Shown here piece after piece: positions 1 to 6,683 of a stretch of 20,886 nt of DNA (position 1 is the stretch's first letter; each line of letters begins with the position of its first letter). The notes beneath the pieces are model-generated. The model made no database searches, was not told the DNA's origin, and was given only the letters and a program-made list of their open reading frames with translations. Source of the stretch: Nitrospinae bacterium RIFCSPLOWO2_12_39_16 (lineage in GTDB: Bacteria; Nitrospinota; Nitrospinia; UBA9942); assembly GCA_001805005.1 (NCBI GenBank), contig MHDO01000129.1, positions 1 to 20,886 of the forward strand, read 5' to 3'. The translations under genes were made by a program, and so were the position numbers.

Positions 1-394
1 CTTTATCTCCTTTGCTGTTGCCATCGGCGGGGCTCTCTATCCTATAATAAAGTATCTGCTGCCTGCAGATTCCACAAAAGGGACTGAAGGGGGGGAGACA
101 TTCTTTATATCAGCCGATGATGTCTCTGTTGGTTCAGCGAAACTTGTGAGATATAAAAACAGACCGACAATTGTAGTGAGGCTTAAAGAGAATGAGGTCT
201 ATGCCCTATCGGCTGTCTGCACACATCTTGGATGTATAGTTAAATGGCATGAGGATGCAAAAGAATTATTATGTCCATGTCATGCAGCGAGGTTTGATTT
301 ATACGGAAATGTCCTCGGCGGCCCTGCTCCAAAACCACTTCCTGCATACAAGGCGGCTGTAGAGGAGGACAGGATACTGATAAGAGAGGCGTAA
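1..394 (+). CDS. Rieske iron-sulfur protein, 3' portion
   Basis: C-terminal part of a Rieske 2Fe-2S subunit of a cytochrome bc/b6f-type complex; the start lies left of the window. The open frame runs from base 2 and begins with a hydrophobic stretch (FISFAVAIGGALYPIIKYLL), the membrane anchor that tethers the domain to the periplasmic face. The cluster-binding motifs are CTHLGC (codons 218-235) and CPCH (codons 272-283), giving the two Cys and two His ligands. The second box reads CPCHAA where most family members have CPCHGS, so the residues after the ligand His are atypical. The GGPAPKPLP proline loop after it is typical. Cytochrome b6 follows 130 nt downstream on the same strand, as in Rieske/cytochrome b operons. 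An internal ATG at 146 is not the start, because the frame is open and Rieske-like upstream of it. Confidence 0.93.
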   Translation, partial: FISFAVAIGGALYPIIKYLLPADSTKGTEGGETFFISADDVSVGSAKLVRYKNRPTIVVRLKENEVYALSAVCTHLGCIVKWHEDAKELLCPCHAARFDLYGNVLGGPAPKPLPAYKAAVEEDRILIREA

Positions 395-410
395 AAAAGC
401 AAAAACCTAA

Positions 411-510
411 TAAAACCATAGAGGGACACGGATAAACACAGAGAAACAATGAAATAATAAAAAGATTTGTCTTGTCCGTGTTTATCCGTGATAAGTCCGT
501 GGTGGTTTTT
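411..510. repeat. Mirrored CACGGAT/CACAGAT array, copy 1
   Basis: Imperfect inverted repeat filling the gap between the Rieske and cytochrome b6 genes. The left arm contains CACGGATAAACAC and the right arm its exact complement GTGTTTATCCGTG (13 bp), flanked by further CACAGA/TCCGTGG-like units spaced about 10 nt. It can form a long hairpin in DNA or RNA. It is the most CGG-rich of the seven related copies in the window. Confidence 0.8.
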
Positions 511-515
511 ATAAT
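510..515 (+). promoter_or_regulatory. Possible -10 box at the cytochrome b6 start
   Basis: A perfect TATAAT lies 9 nt before the ATG at 525, immediately after the mirrored array. No convincing -35 box and no Shine-Dalgarno sequence are visible. If it is used, the transcript would begin at or within a few nt of the start codon. This is inference from spacing only, and an AT-rich leader served by ribosomal protein S1 is an alternative. Confidence 0.3.
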
Positions 516-524
516 TTTCTATAT

Positions 525-1220
525 ATGAATGAGCTTAAATTAGGGCCAATACTGATTCGCAACAGATTTCTTATATCCATGTATAACTTTGTTGAGAATC
601 GCCTTGGGATTAGAGAGATACTTGATTTAGAGGTATTTTATAAATTGGCACCCTCGCACCTTGGTATTTTTTCATGTTTTGGAGGGATAACATTTTTTAT
701 TTTTACCCTTCAGGTCATAACAGGGATACTTTTACTTATATATTATGTCCCGACAACAGCACAGGCTTATGACAGTGTAGTTCATATTACAAACAATGTC
801 TCATTTGGATGGCTTATAAGGGGGCTTCATCACTGGGGTGCAAATATTATGATAATAACTGTCTTTATACACATGGGAAAGATATATTTTCACGGCATAT
901 ATAAAAACCCAAGGGAATTGAACTGGGTAACAGGCATTATTCTTCTTGTATGCACACTTTCTTTTTCTTTCACAGGCTACCTTTTGCCGTGGACACAGTT
1001 GTCTTATTGGGCAACAGTCGTAGGAACGGAGATACCTTCTGCCATGCCTGTTATAGGTGAGTATATAAAGATTTTTCTGAGGGGCGGTACTGATGTATCA
1101 CAGGTTACGCTGACAAGATTCTTTGCAGTTCATATAATGGTATTGCCCGCCGCAGTTGTTATATTTATAGGACTGCATATCTTGATGATAAGGAGACAGG
1201 GGATTTCAGGGCCATTGTAA
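525..1220 (+). CDS. petB: Cytochrome b6 (short cytochrome b)
   Basis: Membrane di-haem quinol-oxidising subunit that partners the Rieske protein. At 231 residues it has the length of a b6-type subunit (helices A-D only) rather than a full cytochrome b. The four haem-ligand histidines are at H102 and H116 (14 apart, GLHHWGAN...FIHMG) and H203 and H218 (15 apart, FFAVHIMVLP...GLHILMIR), exactly the b6 spacing. Other b6 hallmarks are KNPRELNWVTG, GYLLPWTQLSYWA and the C-terminal end RRQGISGPL. The PEWY quinol-site motif belongs to subunit IV, and no subunit IV gene follows. The ATG has no Shine-Dalgarno; translation may start on a very short leader or be coupled to the Rieske message. Family assignment is firm; the symbol is by similarity to b6. 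Confidence 0.93.
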   Translation: MNELKLGPILIRNRFLISMYNFVENRLGIREILDLEVFYKLAPSHLGIFSCFGGITFFIFTLQVITGILLLIYYVPTTAQAYDSVVHITNNVSFGWLIRGLHHWGANIMIITVFIHMGKIYFHGIYKNPRELNWVTGIILLVCTLSFSFTGYLLPWTQLSYWATVVGTEIPSAMPVIGEYIKIFLRGGTDVSQVTLTRFFAVHIMVLPAAVVIFIGLHILMIRRQGISGPL

Positions 1221-1562
1221 AGTGATTTTACAAGGCACTACAGTTATATAAGGAGTGGCATAAGGAAGAGTGTAGAACGGATTATCTTCGCCATATTCCA
1301 TAGACAAAATAAGATATGGGGGAATAGCCTTATATAAAATTACACATGAAGATTGACATTACCAGCACGGGGATAATATATTATAAATGTAGAGAGGGTA
1401 TAGGACTATTTAATCAGGAATTCTCTTAAAAAATTGATAAGTATTAAATCTCGCCCTAATACCCCTTCCTTTCTCTCTCTATGCAATATTATTCCCCATA
1501 TGCCTTAGGATTTCAAGACCTTTTGTGTCTGAAAAAACTTCTGAAAACTTCATAAGAACCCA
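1221..1562. other. Non-coding gap after cytochrome b6
   Basis: No convincing gene is present. The stretch holds an imperfect inverted repeat (listed separately) and AT-rich sequence with scattered stops in all frames. A short stop-free stretch around 1263-1335 reads ...SVERIIFAIFHRQ... but matches nothing I recognise. The gap sits where subunit IV of a b6-type complex would be expected and runs into the first direct repeat of the conflict-module block. Confidence 0.6.
1369..1497. repeat. Imperfect inverted repeat downstream of cytochrome b6
   Basis: The left arm (about 1369-1404, GGGGATAATA ... TAGAGAG ... GTATAGG) is complementary, with gaps, to the right arm (about 1455-1497, CCTAATACCCC ... 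CTCTCTA ... TATTATTCCCC). A third related fragment, ATGGGGGAATA, lies at about 1316-1326. This could be a decayed miniature element or a long terminator-like hairpin. It is followed by no clear T-run, so a terminator role is uncertain. Confidence 0.5.
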
Positions 1563-1667
1563 AAAATATTGTTAAAGCCTAAATACTATGGTAAATTTTG
1601 CTTAAATGAACCGTGAAGAATATAACTTGTCTTAGGATTATTTAACTGCTGTGGAGTCATTTGAAAT
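1563..1667. repeat. Direct repeat DR1 flanking the conflict module
   Basis: A sequence of about 105 bp that recurs in the same orientation at 5625-5730 with roughly nine differences by eye. It covers the promoter-like region, the ribosome-binding region and the first codons of the primase-helicase gene: GTGGAGTCATTTGAAAT occurs in both copies, and here it is followed by ATGCATG. The two copies bracket exactly the primase-helicase and ATPase genes. Confidence 0.85.
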
Positions 1668-4083
1668 GCATGATAAATCAAGAAAAGATTTTTTGTTATC
1701 AGCTATTGCAGAAGCCGAAAAACACCTATCAACCATTGATGGAAAGAGACACAGGATAATTGCTAATCTAAATTCTCTCCGCAAAGAACTTCAAAGCCTT
1801 AACCATGATACTACAGTTGTAAAAGATACATCTGCTTTGCAAGATAAAATTCTTTCTAAGACGTCCAGCCCTGAAGAAAAGATAGCCCTATTTAGAGACA
1901 TATTTCGTGGTCGTGATGATGTTTATCCGCGTCTATGGACAAATAAAAAGACTGGTAAGGCCGGATATAGCCCTGTATGCAACAATGAGTGGGTAGCAGG
2001 AATGTGTGAAAAACCAAGAATAAAGTGTGGTAAATGTAAAAACCGCTCTTTTGCATCTGTTACGGATAATGTAATCAGGGAACATCTTGAAGGCAAACAT
2101 ATTATAGGAATCTATCCAATGCTTACTGATGAAACCTGCTGGTTTCTTGCAATAGATTTTGATAAGGAGTCATGGGAAGATGATGTTAGTGCTTTTATGG
2201 AGACATCCAGAAAATTTAAGATTCCTGCTGTTCTTGAGAGGTCTCGTTCAGGCAAAGGGGCTCATGTATGGATATTCTTCTCAAACCCCACTTCCGCTTC
2301 TGCAGCGAGAAGGCTCGGATGCTATCTTTTAACCGAGACCATGACGATGCATCATCAAATAGAAATGGACTCTTATGACAGGCTCTTTCCTAATCAGGAT
2401 ACCATGCCAAAAGGGGGATTCGGCAATCTGATTGCACTGCCTTTTCAAAAGGAGGCATGTAAAAATGGCAACACCCTTTTCCTTGACCAAGGACTAAAAC
2501 CTTATGATGACCAGTGGTATTTCCTTTCAAGGATACAAAAGATGACAGCCTCTGATGTAGAGATTATAGTCAGTGAAGCCGAGCAAAAAGGACAGATTAT
2601 AAATGTTAAAATCAGCCAAAGCGATGAAGATAATGAACCATGGAGACAGCCCCAAAAGTTTAAAGAGAAACCCATTGACCTTCCTTTGCCTGATAAGATT
2701 GAGATGGTGATTTCTAATTTGATATATATTGAAAAGAAAGGATTACCTTCAAAGATCCTTACTCGTATAAAACAGACTGCAGCCTTCCAGAATCCTGAAT
2801 TCTATAAGAAACAGCGTATGCGATTTTCTACTGCACTGACACCGAGAGTAATTTCATGTGCTGAAGATTTTCCTGAAAAATTAGCGATTCCAAGGGGATG
2901 CCTACCGGAGATTGAGGAGTTGTTTAAAATTCATGACATTAAAATTGATATGAAAGATGAACGTTACAGTGGCAAAGAAATAGATGTATCTTTTTATGGA
3001 AAATTAAATTCTTCACAATATGAAACCTCACAAGCCCTTGTCAATCATGAAAACGGAATACTTGTTGCCCCTCCCGGATTTGGCAAGACTATCGTTGGGA
3101 CTTATCTTATCTCTATGAGAAAGAAAAATACCCTTATACTTGTACACCGCAGTGCCCTCCTTGAACAATGGCAGGTTAAATTGGCGAATCTTCTCAATAT
3201 GAGTATAAAGGAAATAGGTGTTATAGGCGGAGGAAAGAATAAACCAACCGGCATTATTGATGTAGCTATGTTTCAGAGCCTGTTCCAAAAGAGAGAGGTA
3301 AATGATATGGTCTCGCAATATGGGCATGTAATTGTTGACGAATGCCATCATGTATCTGCTTTTAGCTTTGAGCAGGTTCTTCGCAGAATTAGAGCAAGGT
3401 TTATACTCGGACTTACTGCAACACCATATCGCAGAGATGGACATCAATCTATAATTCTTATGCAGTGTGGACCAATTAGATATAAGGTAAGTCAGAAGGA
3501 ATCAACCAAGAACATCCTCCAACACCAACTCATCTGTCGTTATACAAAATTTTCAATACCTTCTATGGAAACAGGTCAGGATATTCACCATATATACGAT
3601 AGACTTATAGGAAATGAGGAGCGTAATCAGATGATATTTGATGATGTGCTTCAGGTAATTGAGGAAGGACGCTCACCAATACTTCTTACTGAGAGGAAGG
3701 AGCATCTGGAGATTCTCGCAAAAAAATTTTACTCCTTTGTAAGAAATGTTATTACCCTTAAAGGAGGTATGAGAGTCAAAGAGCGTAAATCAATTATGGA
3801 AAAACTTGCAGCAATACCGGATGGAGAAGAACGTTTATTGCTTGCCACAGGCAGATACATAGGTGAAGGTTTTGATGATGCCCGACTTGATACACTATTT
3901 CTTGTAATGCCGGTCTCATGGAAAGGAACTCTTGTTCAGTATGCAGGACGGCTACACAGGATATACCAAGGAAAAAAGGAAGTGAAAGTCTATGATTATA
4001 TTGATAGTAATTTACCTATGCTGATGAATATGTTCAAAAAGAGATTTAAAGGTTATAAGGCATTAGGTTATGAGATTGTGTAG
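1651..4083 (+). CDS. TOTE-type primase-helicase (AEP + SF2 helicase)
   Basis: An 810-residue protein joining an archaeo-eukaryotic-type primase domain to a superfamily II helicase, the core pairing of TOTE conflict systems. Residues 1-75 look coiled-coil. A zinc-binding cluster is at C110, C119, C126 and C129. The primase signature has the catalytic pair D169/D171 (AIDFD), the SxxxxH-like SGKGAH with H205, and LFPNQD...GGFGNLIALP. The helicase has Walker A APPGFGKT (K479), DECH at D563, LTATPYRRDG (588-597) and QYAGRLHR (763-770), like XPB/ERCC3-type helicases. I see no phospholipase-D or HNH nuclease motif, which many TOTE proteins carry. The start is either GTG 1651 or ATG 1666; GGAG at 1653-1656 lies well placed for the ATG, which would shorten the protein by five residues. 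The start sits inside DR1. The role in nucleic-acid conflict or defence is inferred from the family. Confidence 0.87.
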   Translation: MESFEMHDKSRKDFLLSAIAEAEKHLSTIDGKRHRIIANLNSLRKELQSLNHDTTVVKDTSALQDKILSKTSSPEEKIALFRDIFRGRDDVYPRLWTNKKTGKAGYSPVCNNEWVAGMCEKPRIKCGKCKNRSFASVTDNVIREHLEGKHIIGIYPMLTDETCWFLAIDFDKESWEDDVSAFMETSRKFKIPAVLERSRSGKGAHVWIFFSNPTSASAARRLGCYLLTETMTMHHQIEMDSYDRLFPNQDTMPKGGFGNLIALPFQKEACKNGNTLFLDQGLKPYDDQWYFLSRIQKMTASDVEIIVSEAEQKGQIINVKISQSDEDNEPWRQPQKFKEKPIDLPLPDKIEMVISNLIYIEKKGLPSKILTRIKQTAAFQNPEFYKKQRMRFSTALTPRVISCAEDFPEKLAIPRGCLPEIEELFKIHDIKIDMKDERYSGKEIDVSFYGKLNSSQYETSQALVNHENGILVAPPGFGKTIVGTYLISMRKKNTLILVHRSALLEQWQVKLANLLNMSIKEIGVIGGGKNKPTGIIDVAMFQSLFQKREVNDMVSQYGHVIVDECHHVSAFSFEQVLRRIRARFILGLTATPYRRDGHQSIILMQCGPIRYKVSQKESTKNILQHQLICRYTKFSIPSMETGQDIHHIYDRLIGNEERNQMIFDDVLQVIEEGRSPILLTERKEHLEILAKKFYSFVRNVITLKGGMRVKERKSIMEKLAAIPDGEERLLLATGRYIGEGFDDARLDTLFLVMPVSWKGTLVQYAGRLHRIYQGKKEVKVYDYIDSNLPMLMNMFKKRFKGYKALGYEIV

Positions 4084-4198
4084 CGATAGAATAATTCCTA
4101 TTTTGTAAATCGTGCATAATTGATTACCCACTGCGATTAACCTTGACCATTAATTCCGTTTTACTTCAAAAATATCTAACACAATAAAGTTACTTTAG

Positions 4199-4221
4199 AG
4201 TATAATACTTAAGAGTATACT
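4199..4221. promoter_or_regulatory. Tandem palindromes over a TATAAT box upstream of the ATPase gene
   Basis: Two perfect palindromes stand side by side: AGTATAATACT (4199-4209) and AGTATACT (4214-4221). The first contains TATAAT at 4201-4206, a plausible -10 box, although no good -35 is visible. The ATPase ATG is at 4234 with GGAGA at 4226-4230. The arrangement fits an operator overlapping a promoter, for example for a repressor encoded nearby. No repressor is identified in the block. Confidence 0.4.
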
Positions 4222-4233
4222 TATTGGAGAGAT

Positions 4234-5616
4234 ATGGTATTTATAAATCGTGAAAATGAACTGAAATATCTGAATAATGAATACAGAGATAAAAAGTCTC
4301 GGTTTGTTGTCATCTATGGAAAGAGGCGGGTCGGAAAGACCGAACTTGTCAAACAGTTTTTCAAGGATATACCCCACATCTATTTCCTTGCAGACAAGGC
4401 ACCAGAGAAAGACCAGCTTCAATTGCTATCGGAAAAGATAGGGCTCTTATTCAATGACGAATTTCTGCTCTCCAGGGGATTTGGCACATGGTATGAATTT
4501 TTCAGATATATAAGAAATAAAGGCAGGATTGCAGTTATCATAGATGAATTCCCCTTTCTCATTGAGGCAAACAGTGCAATACCATCAATATTCCAGAAAG
4601 GATGGGATGAAGACCTTAAAAACTCAGGGACATTTCTTATACTCCTTGGATCAAGTATAGGTATGATGGAAACAGAGGTTCTTGGTTATAAATCTCCCCT
4701 CTTTGGCAGGAGAACAGGTCAGCTATTCATAGAGCCTCTCACTTTCTGGAACTCAAAGAAATTTTTCCCTGAAAAATTCAATGATGAGTTTATGTACATA
4801 TACTCAATTCTCGGAGGGACACCTGCATATCTGCTCCAGTTTGAACCATCAATGGACTTATGGGCAAATATAAAAGAGAAAATACTTAAACCACAGGCTT
4901 ATCTCTTCAATGAGCCAGAGTTTATATTGAGGGAAGAACTTCGTGAGCCGAGAAATTATTTTTCTATCCTTAAAGCAATCTCAATGGGTAAGACCCGTGC
5001 AAGCGAGATAATAAACGAGACAGGATTTGAAAAGAATGTTGTAGGAAAGTATCTATCTGTTCTTGCCGAACTCAGGATTATAAAAAGAGATGTCCCTGTT
5101 ACAGAAAAATCTTACGAAAAAAGCAAAAAAGGTATGTATATGATTGATGATAATTTTTTCAGATTCTGGTTCAACTTTGTTTTCCCGAATAAAAGTTATA
5201 TAGAAGAAGGGGAGGTTGAATATGTTATCAAAAACAAAATAAAATCAAGATTAGATATCTTTGCTTCGCTTACATTTGAAGATGTAAGCAGGTCTTTTGT
5301 AAAAATAGGTCTTAAAAAAGGAATAATGTTTAACAAGGTAGGCCGCTGGTGGTCAAAGGATTCTGAAATTGATATAGTTGCTATAAATGATGATGAAAAC
5401 TCTATACTTTTTGGAGAGGCAAAGTGGAGTACAAAAAAAGTTGGGACGGATATACTAACAGATTTAAAAAGGAAATCCTCAATGGTTGAATGGGGCAAAA
5501 AGAACCGAAAGGAATATTACGCATTATTCAGCAGAAAGGGTTTTACGGAAGAAGTAAAAATGATTGCAGAAAAAGAAGGAGTATTTCTCATAGGAGTTGA
5601 AGAGATTAATATATAA
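4234..5616 (+). CDS. AAA ATPase with DUF234/PD-(D/E)XK-like C-terminus
   Basis: A 460-residue protein of the 'archaeal ATPase' (ATPase_2) family common in archaea and thermophilic or anaerobic bacteria. Walker A is GKRRVGKT (G29-T36), Walker B AVIIDEF (D104-E105), with a sensor-like GSS at 139-141. A middle helical segment (about 250-310, TRASEIINETGFEKNVVGKYLSVLAELRII) resembles a winged helix. The C-terminal DUF234 part contains FEDVSRSF, then GRWWSKDSEIDIV (E378, D380) and FGEAKW (E395, K397), which fits the D-ExK core of a PD-(D/E)XK nuclease fold. ATG 4234 has GGAGA 3 nt upstream. It lies 150 nt after the primase-helicase gene, within the same direct-repeat-flanked block. Cellular role is unknown; NTP-dependent nuclease activity is inferred from motifs. 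The gene ends 8 nt before DR2. Confidence 0.88.
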   Translation: MVFINRENELKYLNNEYRDKKSRFVVIYGKRRVGKTELVKQFFKDIPHIYFLADKAPEKDQLQLLSEKIGLLFNDEFLLSRGFGTWYEFFRYIRNKGRIAVIIDEFPFLIEANSAIPSIFQKGWDEDLKNSGTFLILLGSSIGMMETEVLGYKSPLFGRRTGQLFIEPLTFWNSKKFFPEKFNDEFMYIYSILGGTPAYLLQFEPSMDLWANIKEKILKPQAYLFNEPEFILREELREPRNYFSILKAISMGKTRASEIINETGFEKNVVGKYLSVLAELRIIKRDVPVTEKSYEKSKKGMYMIDDNFFRFWFNFVFPNKSYIEEGEVEYVIKNKIKSRLDIFASLTFEDVSRSFVKIGLKKGIMFNKVGRWWSKDSEIDIVAINDDENSILFGEAKWSTKKVGTDILTDLKRKSSMVEWGKKNRKEYYALFSRKGFTEEVKMIAEKEGVFLIGVEEINI

Positions 5617-5624
5617 AACACCTG

Positions 5625-5730
5625 AAAATATTGTTAAAGCCTAAATACTATAGTGGATTTTGCTTAAATTAACCGTGAAAGGAAATAACTTGTCTTAGGA
5701 TTATTTGACTGTCGTGGAGTCATTTGAAAT
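5625..5730. repeat. Direct repeat DR2 flanking the conflict module
   Basis: Second copy of the 105-bp repeat at 1563-1667, same orientation, with one indel and about eight substitutions. It keeps the TTGTTAAAGCCTAAATACTA start and the GTGGAGTCATTTGAAAT end, but the following start codon and gene are missing: the frame from GTG 5714 stops after about two dozen codons. It is thus a promoter and start region without its gene, or the other boundary of an insertion. Confidence 0.85.
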
Positions 5731-5783
5731 TGAAAATTGTATGTTAAAAAGTTTTGTGGAGCGTCCCGACCGGGGAACCAAAT

Positions 5784-5812
5784 AAGATAGCTGGAAAAAC
5801 TATCCTTTTTTT
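5784..5812 (+). terminator. Weak hairpin with T-run after DR2
   Basis: GATAG (5786-5790) can pair with CTATC (5800-5804), followed by a run of seven T. The stem is only 5 bp, so this is a weak candidate for the end of the ATPase transcript. Upstream, CCCGACCGGG (5765-5774) could add a second small stem. Confidence 0.3.
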
Positions 5813-5914
5813 AACCCTCATCTTGCAAAAAGCTGGAATCACTTGTTTAAACTATAATATTCTTTTCTAAATAATTTTATGGTATATTTGCATATCATTA
5901 AGAATGATGAAAAT

Positions 5915-6103
5915 GTCATTGCGAGCCGAAGGCGAAGCAATCTAAAACTTGTCCTGAGCGTAGCGAAGGAACTCTTACTTAGAGATTCTTCACTTCGTTC
6001 AGAATGACCCTTCGGGTCAGATTCCTCGCGGAGTTTACCCTGAGCAGAAAAACGAGATTCTTCGCTCTGCTCAGAATGACATGCGAAGGGCTCGGAATGA
6101 CAG
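5915..6103. repeat. Cluster of dispersed palindromic repeats (CATTGCGAG / TCAGAATGAC type)
   Basis: Several hairpin-forming repeats stand in series: GTCATTGCGAGCCGAAGG (from 5915), CCTGAGCGTAGCGAAGGA (5953-5970), GATTCTTCACTTCG (5984 on), GACCC-TTC-GGGTC (6006-6018), CTGAGCAGA...TCTGCTCAG (arms 6040-6048 and 6066-6074, perfect 9 bp), and CTCGGAATGACA (6090-6101). Repeats of this type are widely scattered in bacterial genomes, which is established knowledge; no protein is encoded. The cluster ends just before the coaD ribosome-binding site and creates a false N-terminal extension of that gene. Confidence 0.85.
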
Positions 6104-6120
6104 AGAGGGAGTATTTTCAG

Positions 6121-6612
6121 GTGAAAAAAAGAACTGCTGTTTATCCGGGGACATTTGACCCTGTAAGCAATGGTCATCTTGACCTTATGAAGAGGGGCTT
6201 AAGGATATTTGATAAACTTATAGTGGCTGTGGCGTTAAACCCTACAAAGAACCCCTTATTTAACATAGAAGAAAGGGTATATTTTATTCGGGAAGCAGTT
6301 AAGGTCTGGAAGAATGTTGAAGTTGAATCCTTTGACAACCTCCTGATTGATTATGTAAAAGAGAAAAAAGCGGATGTGATTATAAAAGGTCTAAGGGCAG
6401 TATCGGATTTTGAGCATGAGCTTCAGATGTCACTTATGAACAGAAGACTTGATACCCATATTGAGACAGTATTCATGATGCCGAGTGAAGAGTATTCTTT
6501 TTTAAGCTCAAAAGTATTAAAAGAAGTTGCCTTCCTGAAAGGGGATATAAGAGGTATGGTCCCCACGGTTGTGGTTAAAGGGTTAAAGAGAAAATTTAAA
6601 AACAAAACTTAA
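6121..6612 (+). CDS. coaD: Phosphopantetheine adenylyltransferase
   Basis: Transfers AMP from ATP to 4'-phosphopantetheine to give dephospho-CoA, the fourth step of CoA synthesis; cytoplasmic. At 163 residues it has the normal family length. The nucleotidyltransferase signature is near the N-terminus: YPGTFDPVSNGH (residues 8-19). Later come IIKGLRAVSDFEHELQMSLMNRRL and EEYSFLSSKVLKEVAFLKGDIRGMVP, the family's C-terminal substrate-binding motif. The start chosen is GTG 6121, preceded by GAGGGAG at 6105-6111 (spacing 9). The frame is open further up to 6004, but that part is translated palindromic repeat and matches no CoaD. rsmD, a common neighbour, is absent. A CACAGAT array follows the stop. 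coaBC of the same pathway lies 5 kb downstream. Confidence 0.95.
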   Translation: MKKRTAVYPGTFDPVSNGHLDLMKRGLRIFDKLIVAVALNPTKNPLFNIEERVYFIREAVKVWKNVEVESFDNLLIDYVKEKKADVIIKGLRAVSDFEHELQMSLMNRRLDTHIETVFMMPSEEYSFLSSKVLKEVAFLKGDIRGMVPTVVVKGLKRKFKNKT

Positions 6613-6617
6613 TTTAA

Positions 6618-6670
6618 GCTACAGATTTACACAGATTAAAATCTTTTTTATCTGTGTTCATCTGTGGCTA
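6618..6670. repeat. Mirrored CACAGATT array, copy 2
   Basis: The left arm TACAGATTTACACAGATT (from 6620) pairs with the right arm ATCTGTGTTCATCTGTGGC (6650-6668) around an AT-rich centre. It fills the coaD-aminotransferase gap and ends about 14 nt before the next ATG. It may also terminate coaD transcription. Confidence 0.8.
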
Positions 6671-6683
6671 ATTTTATTTCTAT

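Noticed and set aside
1263..1335. Remnant of subunit IV after cytochrome b6
   Set aside because: The short open stretch (SVERIIFAIFHRQ) has none of the subunit IV features such as a PEWY motif or membrane helices.
3028..3447. 139-residue minus-strand frame inside the primase-helicase gene
   Set aside because: Antisense to the helicase motifs; no ribosome site and no recognisable protein features.
5755..5812. Possible riboswitch or small RNA after DR2
   Set aside because: The small stems (CCCGACCGGG and GATAG/CTATC) match no riboswitch consensus I know, and no gene follows closely for it to control.
6004..6120. N-terminal extension of coaD from ATG 6004
   Set aside because: The 39 extra residues are repeat-encoded; GTG 6121 has a good ribosome site and matches the family's usual start.
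5839..6177. 112-residue minus-strand open frame (CHSEQSEES-rich)
   Set aside because: It is a translation of the dispersed palindromic repeats plus antisense coaD; no ribosome site and no homologous protein family.
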